A stretch of DNA of 10,207 nucleotides, taken from the NCBI GenBank assembly GCA_030620005.1, contig JAUXAJ010000193.1:1-10207 (forward strand), given 5' to 3'. The notes below the pieces were generated by a model. The model was not told where the DNA came from. It worked only from the letters and a program-made list of their open reading frames with translations, and ran no database searches. This document shows positions 6,197-10,207 of this stretch, in pieces. Both the position numbers and the translations under genes were made by a program. Each line of letters opens with the position of its first letter. Within the stretch, counting starts at the first letter, position 1. Source of the stretch: Promethearchaeota archaeon. Its GTDB lineage: Archaea; Asgardarchaeota; Lokiarchaeia; Sigynarchaeales; SOKP01.

Positions 6197-6218
6197 TTTT
6201 TTTTCATACTTTTTTTTT
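6197..6218 (+). terminator. T8 and T9 runs after the 497-residue gene
   Basis: T8 (6197-6204) and T9 (6210-6218) begin about 30 nt past the TAA. There is no obvious hairpin; this is an archaeal T-run terminator. Confidence 0.5.
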
Positions 6219-6241
6219 GTTCTTAAATTTGTATTACTCAC

Positions 6242-6300
6242 ACTTCAAACCTTATATCAAGATTTCATGCTTCTTTTATACTTCAAATTCTTATATTGAG
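6242..6300 (+). repeat. Two imperfect 20-nt direct repeats
   Basis: ACTTCAAACCTTATATCAAG (6242-6261) and ACTTCAAATTCTTATATTGA (6280-6299) match except for a few substitutions and one inserted base; their starts are 38 bp apart. They lie in the spacer upstream of metV, past the terminator of the preceding gene. They could be operator half-sites or duplication relics. Confidence 0.45.
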
Positions 6301-6505
6301 TGTAAGAAATCACAATCTCTTTTAATGTTCTCGATCATTTGTATTTTACAATTTCATCACATTTTATCTTGTCAATAAAAAATATGCTCAAATTTGTCAA
6401 TTTAACAAAAGAAATTATCAAAAAAATTGCAGAGATCAAAAATTTTATGTTAAAAATAATAATTAAATTTTAATGTATTTGTTAATTTTATCAAATTAGG
6501 AAAAA
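6301..6505. other. AT-rich spacer upstream of metV
   Basis: No convincing gene is present. A plus-strand frame is open from 6306 to 6473 and contains an ATG at 6384 giving a 29-residue Lys/Ile-rich peptide (MLKFVNLTKEIIKKIAEIKN and onwards). This may be chance in AT-rich DNA. TTGTCAAT occurs twice (6369-6376 and 6394-6401), 25 bp apart, and TTAACA (6402-6407) is mirrored by TGTTAA (6448-6453). Confidence 0.35.
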
Positions 6506-6514
6506 ATATTTATG
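6506..6514 (+). promoter_or_regulatory. TATA-like box of the metV-metF operon
   Basis: ATATTTATG, preceded by an A-rich element that could serve as BRE, lies about 38-46 nt before the ATG at 6552, giving a predicted start near 6535. Confidence 0.35.
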
Positions 6515-6540
6515 AAAAAAAAATAAAAAACAAAATAATC

Positions 6541-6544
6541 AGGT
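6541..6544 (+). promoter_or_regulatory. Ribosome binding site of metV
   Basis: AGGT lies 7 nt before the ATG at 6552. An in-frame TAA (6549-6551) directly before that ATG excludes any longer N-terminus, so the start is firm. Confidence 0.5.
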
Positions 6545-6551
6545 ATGGTAA

Positions 6552-6965
6552 ATGGTAGTTATCACGACCAAGAAGAATGTAATAGATGTATTGGATTCCT
6601 TGAAAGGCGTTCAAAAAGTTGCCATAATAACGTGTGGTACTTGTGCTGCTTTATGTCAGACGGGTGGTACACAAGGCTTGGAAGAATGGACAGATATTCT
6701 CGAAAAAGAAGGTTTTGAAATCACTACTGGAGCCGTAATAGAAGAAGTCTGCGACAATAGAAACATGAAAAAGGATTTACGCAAAATGGACGACGCCATT
6801 AAAGAATCAGACGCCATTCTCACGGCAAGTTGTGGACTGGGGGTTCAATCCATTGTGAATATGCTTGTTAAAAAATATCCTGACAAGCCTGTCATAACTG
6901 CGAACGACACTCAGTTCATGGGGATGACCGAGCGAATCAAAATAGCAAATAGCTATTTTGAGTGA
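6552..6965 (+). CDS. metV: MetV, N-terminal part (methylene-THF reductase small Fe-S/zinc subunit, split gene)
   Basis: This 137-residue product matches the N-terminal domain of MetV, the small Cys-rich partner of MetF in acetogens and related Wood-Ljungdahl organisms. Characteristic elements are CGTCAALC (C28, C31, C35), C67 in EEVCD, SCGLGVQS (C94) and KPVITANDTQFMG (112-124). In acetogens MetV is reported to carry Fe-S clusters and zinc and to link MetF to its electron source; that role is inferred here. MetV is normally one protein of about 200-230 residues, but this frame stops at TGA (6963-6965) in the linker before the C-terminal Cys-rich domain. That domain continues in the same frame in the next feature, so read-through would give a 231-residue, normal-length MetV. 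Either the gene is truly split, with two subunits made by translational coupling, or the TGA is recoded, or it is a nonsense mutation. metF follows in the same operon. Confidence 0.85.
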   Translation: MVVITTKKNVIDVLDSLKGVQKVAIITCGTCAALCQTGGTQGLEEWTDILEKEGFEITTGAVIEEVCDNRNMKKDLRKMDDAIKESDAILTASCGLGVQSIVNMLVKKYPDKPVITANDTQFMGMTERIKIANSYFE

Positions 6966-6980
6966 ATAGGTCGATTCTAC

Positions 6981-7247
6981 ATGCGATGCATAGGTTGCGG
7001 GGATTGCTTGTTGAACGAAACTGGTGGGATTTGTCCCATTACTACATGCGCTAAAGCTCTAATGAACGGACCTTGCGGAGGAATGGTGAATGGAAAATGC
7101 GAAATCGGTAATTACGAAAAAGATTGTGGTTGGGTTTTAATTTATAATCGGTTAAAAGAGCTTTGTAGATTGGATTTATTTACAAAATTGAGACCACCGA
7201 GAGACTGGAGCACATCTGGTCATCAAAGAGAGGTAGTATTTAGGTAG
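6981..7247 (+). CDS. metV: MetV, C-terminal Cys-rich zinc/Fe-S domain (methylene-THF reductase C-terminal family), split gene
   Basis: This 88-residue product is the complete 'methylene-tetrahydrofolate reductase C-terminal' domain: CIGCGDC (C3, C6, C9), TGGICPITTCAKALMNGPCG (C18, C23, C32), GKCEIG (C40), KDCGWVLIYNRLKEL (C49) and the closing RPPRDWS. All conserved cysteines expected for metal binding are present, so this half is under selection or only recently separated. It lies in the same frame as the N-terminal half, five codons after the TGA. An AGGT element (6968-6971) lies 9 nt before the ATG at 6981, so re-initiation after the upstream stop is possible. The stop codon TAG overlaps the Shine-Dalgarno region of metF, indicating tight coupling to the catalytic subunit. 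The two halves could reassemble with MetF into a three-chain enzyme. Confidence 0.85.
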   Translation: MRCIGCGDCLLNETGGICPITTCAKALMNGPCGGMVNGKCEIGNYEKDCGWVLIYNRLKELCRLDLFTKLRPPRDWSTSGHQREVVFR

Positions 7248-7252
7248 GAGGT
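7246..7252 (+). promoter_or_regulatory. Strong Shine-Dalgarno of metF
   Basis: AGGAGGT lies 9 nt before the ATG at 7262 and overlaps the end of the metV C-terminal frame. It is the best ribosome binding site in the window and decides the metF start. Confidence 0.75.
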
Positions 7253-7261
7253 TTATAAAAG

Positions 7262-8191
7262 ATGGTAGAAAATAGAATTTTTTCAAAATTAGGGGAACAA
7301 ATTGCAAAAGGAACGTTCGTGTTAACGGGGGAACTTGAACCCGAGAAAACTTGCGACCTCTCACATACCATTCAAGAAGCGAGAGAGATGGCGCCTTATG
7401 TCGTTGCAGCGAATGTTACGGACAGTCCATTAGGAATCGTAACGATTAATTCCTTGGCAGCTTCTAACATCATCCAGCGTGAGACCGGACTAGAATGCGT
7501 CTGGCAACTGACCGTTAGGGACGTAAACAAGCTTGGAATCGCGGGCATGATCATGGGGGCTCACGCATTGGGCATTAGAAACGTACTTTCGCTTACAGGA
7601 GGTCATCCCAATATGGGGGATATGCCCGAGTCAAAACCAGTATTCGACCTTGATTCCGCCACATTAGTGCAACTTGTACGTGAGATGGTCGACACTAAGG
7701 CAATTAACGGCAAAGAAATCGAATGCCCTCCAACATTACACGTGGGTGCTGCAGCTAATCCAAATTCGGACCCCATGGAGCCTGAAATCTTGAAAATTGG
7801 TAGAAAAGCAGAAGCAGGTTGCGAATTCATACAAACGCAAGTAGTATACGACATTGATCGAACCATCGAATTTTTAAAAGCCATAAAAAAGTATAAAGTG
7901 CCGGTATTTCTCGGTATCTTCCCAATGAAGAGTTACGGCATCGCAAAAGGCTTCGATACATTCGTTCCTGGCGTAAGTGTTCCTAAAGACATATTAACGA
8001 GATGGAAGAAGGTAAAAACGGATGTTCCCGACAAGAAAGAACAAAAGGAAGTTTACGACCAGTTGAATTACGAATTTTTTAAGCCGTTCATTTCCGAACT
8101 CAAATCTAAAGGGTTGTTAGCTGGCGTACATTGCATGGCCGTTCATTATACTCGGATTTTCCCAAAATTAGTCGATGTTATTAAGACTTAA
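7262..8191 (+). CDS. metF: 5,10-methylenetetrahydrofolate reductase, catalytic flavoprotein subunit
   Basis: The 309-residue product is a TIM-barrel MetF that reduces 5,10-methylene- to 5-methyl-tetrahydrofolate in the methyl branch of the Wood-Ljungdahl pathway, in the cytoplasm. Family landmarks are TGELEPEKT (E24, equivalent to catalytic Glu28 of E. coli MetF), NVTDSPLG (51-58), QLTVRDVNK (82-90) and GIRNVLSLTGGHP (104-116). Further on are HVGAAANP (160-167), FIQTQVVYDIDR (Q193, equivalent to the folate-contacting Gln of ITQ in E. coli), VPVFLGIFPMKS (213-224) and GVHCMAVH (288-295). Length fits the family (about 290-310). One oddity: the loop LTGGHP has Gly114 where the family usually has Asp (RGD or TGD), the residue that contacts the flavin N10 region and folate. 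The gene sits 14 nt after the second metV part with a strong Shine-Dalgarno, so MetV and MetF are co-translated. Its base composition is less AT-rich than that of its neighbours. Confidence 0.93.
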   Translation: MVENRIFSKLGEQIAKGTFVLTGELEPEKTCDLSHTIQEAREMAPYVVAANVTDSPLGIVTINSLAASNIIQRETGLECVWQLTVRDVNKLGIAGMIMGAHALGIRNVLSLTGGHPNMGDMPESKPVFDLDSATLVQLVREMVDTKAINGKEIECPPTLHVGAAANPNSDPMEPEILKIGRKAEAGCEFIQTQVVYDIDRTIEFLKAIKKYKVPVFLGIFPMKSYGIAKGFDTFVPGVSVPKDILTRWKKVKTDVPDKKEQKEVYDQLNYEFFKPFISELKSKGLLAGVHCMAVHYTRIFPKLVDVIKT

Positions 8192-8223
8192 ATCGAAATG
8201 AAGGTTCATTTAATAGATTTTCC

Positions 8224-8232
8224 TTTTTTTTT
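8224..8232 (+). terminator. T9 run, terminator of the metV-metF operon
   Basis: Nine T begin 33 nt after the metF TAA. The run also abuts the end of the convergent remnant at 8236. Confidence 0.45.
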
Positions 8233-8235
8233 ATT

Positions 8236-8385
8236 CTAAAAACATTTTTGATTAATTTCTTTAAAGAGATTATTCCACCATCGCTCCCATTGATGCTCTC
8301 CAGCAGAGTTAGATTTCACTAAAAACCTATCTCCAGGGTTAAATTTATACCAACAAACATGGCTCTTTTTACAATATATTTCATA
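8236..8385 (-). pseudogene. Remnant of an unrecognised protein end (Trp/Cys-containing)
   Basis: A minus-strand frame between TAG (8386-8388) and TAG (8236-8238) gives 49 residues that look truly protein-coding rather than chance: YCKKSHVCWYKFNPGDRF, then VKSNSAGEHQWERWWNNLFK. Four Trp codons and a CKKSHVC pair in such AT-rich DNA support former coding. No in-frame ATG, GTG or TTG start with a ribosome site is evident, and the frame is closed at both ends. It is in the same frame as the coiled-coil remnant upstream, separated by several stops, so both may belong to one decayed gene. I do not recognise a family. A short intact gene with an unusual start is the alternative. Confidence 0.45.
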
Positions 8386-8433
8386 CTAGTATTTTATTCT
8401 AATTTTTGATTTTGAATCAGTAAGTCATAATTA

Positions 8434-8694
8434 TTAAGCTCGTGAAATTGCCTCATCGATTTTTAGCAATTCTTCCTGAGCTTCGTCAATGAACTCTTGT
8501 ATTTGGAATTTTTTCCTTTCCAATTCTGTTCTATCAATTTCGTCGTTAACAAGCTTATTTTGAAGTTCTTATACTTTAGCACTTAATTCTTTTATTCGAA
8601 CTTGAATTTCTTTTATTAAAAAAACGCGATTTTTTCCTAAAACGTATGAGAAAAATCATGATAACGAGTTCTTTTAAAAAGAGAATTAGGATTG
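8434..8694 (-). pseudogene. Decayed small membrane/coiled-coil protein
   Basis: The minus strand shows a broken gene. One frame (8694 leftwards) encodes a hydrophobic segment, SILILFLKELVIMIFLIRF, followed by basic residues (RKK). The adjacent frame then encodes a charged coiled coil (VFLIKEIQVRIKELSAKV, stop, ELQNKLVNDEIDRTELER, KKFQIQEFIDEAQEELLK) ending IDEAISRA and TAA at 8434-8436. A TAA at 8569-8571 interrupts the coiled coil, and a frameshift near 8645-8665 is needed to join it to the membrane helix. The segment KLVNDEIDRTELERKK resembles the SHOCT-type short helical pattern often found at the ends of prokaryotic membrane proteins, but this is only a resemblance. The stop and the frameshift argue for decay; sequencing error could explain one but hardly both. 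Confidence 0.45.
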
Positions 8695-8768
8695 AAGCAA
8701 TATTGCTTTATTCTTAACCTACATGTTTTAAACAATATTTTTTTGGCTTTTCAAAATATTATCATGTT

Positions 8769-8780
8769 TTTAATAAAAAT
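8769..8780 (+). promoter_or_regulatory. TATA-like element of the methyltransferase gene
   Basis: TTTAATAAAAAT lies 33-44 nt before the ATG at 8813. Standard spacing would start transcription near 8799, inside the TAA repeat. Confidence 0.3.
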
Positions 8781-8793
8781 AATAAAAACCAAC

Positions 8794-8809
8794 TAATAAT
8801 AATAATAAT
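8794..8809 (+). repeat. Trinucleotide microsatellite (TAA)5
   Basis: Five uninterrupted TAA units plus one T lie 3 nt before the methyltransferase start codon, between its likely TATA box and the ATG. Confidence 0.8.
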
Positions 8810-8812
8810 TAG

Positions 8813-10153
8813 ATGGGTCTTAAACAAGTCGATGGTATGAAGAGTAAAACAATTGGTCAGGTTTTCACTCCAAGCTTTATTGCGAAATTCATAGTAAAAA
8901 ATTGCATGAACTTTATTAAGACTTTTGAGAATGAAAATGTGCGAAAGCAATTTCTTAGCAACATGAAAGTTTTGGAACCATCAGCTGGAAAAGGGGTTTT
9001 TTTAGATAATTTAATACAAAACAACTTTAATAACATAGTTGCTTATGAAATAGACGAAAAATTAAAAAATCAGCTTTTACAAACCTATTCGGAAGTATAT
9101 TTCAAGTTTGAAAATGTATTGGGTTCTGACATGAACGAAAAATTCGATTTAATTATAGGTAACCCCCCTTATTTAGGACAAAATTATAATGCCGAAATTT
9201 TTCAAGATTATGTCAAGAAATATCCCATTTGCAAGCAGTATTTTGTAGGTAACATGAACTTGTTTTATTATTTTATTCATTTGGGTATCTTAAAATTAAA
9301 ACCAGGGGGCATTCTTTCGTTTATTACGACAAATTATTGGATTACTAAATCCAAAAAGACAGGAATTAAATTCTTGAAGCCGCATGTATTGGATGAATGC
9401 TACTTACTTCAATACGTGGATTTATCTAATCTAAAACCCTTTAAGGGGGCTCGAGGTCAACACAATTGCATTTTCGTATTACAAAAAAAAACAGAAGAAG
9501 AAAAGCGCAAAAAAATCAACAAAAACATTAGTGTGATACAAATAGGGAAGATTTTGGGTTCAAATGCATCAGATCGCTTTTTTAACAAGAAAATATTTAA
9601 CTACTTGGTAAACAACAAGGATTCGGTTCATATCAAAAAATATACCTCTGCGTTAACGAACAACGATTTGAAGCGAGAAGGTAGCTGGAACCTTCTTTAT
9701 CCTGTAGAAGTAAAAGCAATAGTAGATAAAATCGAAGATTTTTGCAAAATTAATGGCAAAATCTCCTATTTAAAAGACTTTTTCGTAGTACGCAATGGTA
9801 TAATATTCATAAAAGACGATTATTTCATTTTAACCGAAGGAAAAGAGTTAAAAATCAATGATAACGTTTATTTCGTCAAGATTAACGGTCAATTCGTGAG
9901 AATTTCAGAAGACGAGAAAAAAAAACTCAAGAAAATCTATAAAAGCAAATCCATAAAACCTTACGGGTTCATTCAAGACGATTACATCGGATACGCAATT
10001 TTCTTTAACAAGAACCAATTCAAAATTCAGCACGTTGAGAAAAGAAACGAAACTCACGAAAAGAACTATCCCGTTCTCACGGCTTACTTGAAGCAATTCG
10101 AAGACGACTTGAAAGACATATTGGTGAATGCTAAAGAAAATCCGGACGACTAG
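8813..10153 (+). CDS. N6-adenine DNA methyltransferase, TaqI/Eco57I-like
   Basis: This 446-residue enzyme transfers methyl from S-adenosylmethionine to adenine N6 in DNA. The order of motifs is that of gamma-class methyltransferases: motif X GQVFTP (15-20), motif I VLEPSAGKG (53-61, SAM binding), motif II YEID (78-81), catalytic motif IV NPPY (117-120, within DLIIGNPPYLGQ), then LKPGGILSFITTNYW (162-176). The C-terminal half (about 235-446) is the target-recognition part, with ASDRFFNKK (252-260), VVRNGI (325-330) and a TaqI-like C-terminal section (KSIKPYGF, 379-386; YPVLTAYLKQFEDDL, 419-433). Length is close to M.TaqI (421). ATG 8813 is the first possible start (TAG just before), but no Shine-Dalgarno is seen, and the ATG at 8837 (MKSKTIGQ) is also plausible. 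No restriction nuclease is visible on the left; one may lie to the right of the window. It may be a restriction-modification, defence or orphan enzyme. The frame beyond its TAG stays open to the edge. Confidence 0.9.
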   Translation: MGLKQVDGMKSKTIGQVFTPSFIAKFIVKNCMNFIKTFENENVRKQFLSNMKVLEPSAGKGVFLDNLIQNNFNNIVAYEIDEKLKNQLLQTYSEVYFKFENVLGSDMNEKFDLIIGNPPYLGQNYNAEIFQDYVKKYPICKQYFVGNMNLFYYFIHLGILKLKPGGILSFITTNYWITKSKKTGIKFLKPHVLDECYLLQYVDLSNLKPFKGARGQHNCIFVLQKKTEEEKRKKINKNISVIQIGKILGSNASDRFFNKKIFNYLVNNKDSVHIKKYTSALTNNDLKREGSWNLLYPVEVKAIVDKIEDFCKINGKISYLKDFFVVRNGIIFIKDDYFILTEGKELKINDNVYFVKINGQFVRISEDEKKKLKKIYKSKSIKPYGFIQDDYIGYAIFFNKNQFKIQHVEKRNETHEKNYPVLTAYLKQFEDDLKDILVNAKENPDD

Positions 10154-10199
10154 TTTTTTTGGCAAAAGGGGTCGGTTAATGCTAAAAAATTACAACCGA
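10154..10199 (+). other. T7 run and small inverted repeat after the methyltransferase
   Basis: T7 (10154-10160) follows the stop codon directly. TCGGTT (10172-10177) and AACCGA (10194-10199) form a perfect 6-bp inverted repeat with a 16-nt A-rich loop, extendable to 8 bp with one bulge (GGT/ACC). This could be a terminator hairpin or the start of another element cut by the window edge. Confidence 0.35.
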
Positions 10200-10207
10200 A
10201 CCGAGGG

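Noticed and set aside
7603..7884. Minus-strand 93-codon frame within metF
   Set aside because: The sense frame contains conserved MetF motifs over the same bases.
8762..8950. Minus-strand frame with an Ile-rich apparent membrane helix opposite the methyltransferase start
   Set aside because: It is the complement of the (TAA)n repeat and of the conserved motif X region of the methyltransferase; the apparent helix is a by-product of the repeat.
9905..10165. Minus-strand 86-codon frame
   Set aside because: It lies wholly opposite the methyltransferase C-terminus and has Phe/Val-rich shadow composition.

Overview
The window looks like a piece of an AT-rich archaeal genome. TATA-like boxes lie about 40-50 nt upstream of several start codons (much closer, perhaps leaderless, for one), plain T-runs follow many genes, small genes of no recognisable family are numerous, and intergenic spacers are wide and partly decayed. 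A MetF/MetV pair of the Wood-Ljungdahl type, a small Cys-rich zinc-finger protein and many lineage-type small proteins make an Asgard (Lokiarchaeia-like) archaeon a reasonable guess. That is an inference from gene content; there is no rRNA or other marker here.

Layout. Positions 1-3450 are all minus strand: a metallo-beta-lactamase-fold hydrolase that runs off the left edge (TTG start), a PAP2 membrane phosphatase, a standalone zinc-finger protein, a tiny helical protein, an unrecognised 99-residue protein and an unrecognised helical 118-residue protein. Positions 3451-4496 hold an AT-rich spacer and a plus-strand pseudogene. This pseudogene is a decayed copy of the C-terminal domain of the next gene, a 497-residue protein with four membrane helices and a C-terminal beta-rich domain (4675-6168). 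After a 383-nt spacer comes the metabolic core, metV-metF (6552-8191), encoding methylene-tetrahydrofolate reductase. Between 8192 and 8812 there is no intact gene, but the minus strand carries remnants of a decayed coiled-coil protein and of a Trp/Cys-containing protein end. The window closes with a TaqI/Eco57I-like N6-adenine DNA methyltransferase (8813-10153), possibly the edge of a restriction-modification or defence locus.

How genes work together. Only metV and metF form a clear operon: MetV is the small Cys-rich partner of the flavoprotein MetF, and together they reduce 5,10-methylene- to 5-methyl-tetrahydrofolate. The other genes seem to be single transcription units.

Most notable. 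metV is cut into two reading frames by one in-frame TGA, and the second half resumes in the same frame five codons later. The 4020-4496 pseudogene carries an in-frame TGA exactly where its intact paralog has Trp, plus a TAG. The TGA ending the zinc-finger gene is followed by 61 open codons. Ordinary decay and gene splitting are the simplest readings, but stop-codon recoding (Trp or selenocysteine) deserves a direct test. No CRISPR array, tRNA, rRNA or insertion sequence was seen.
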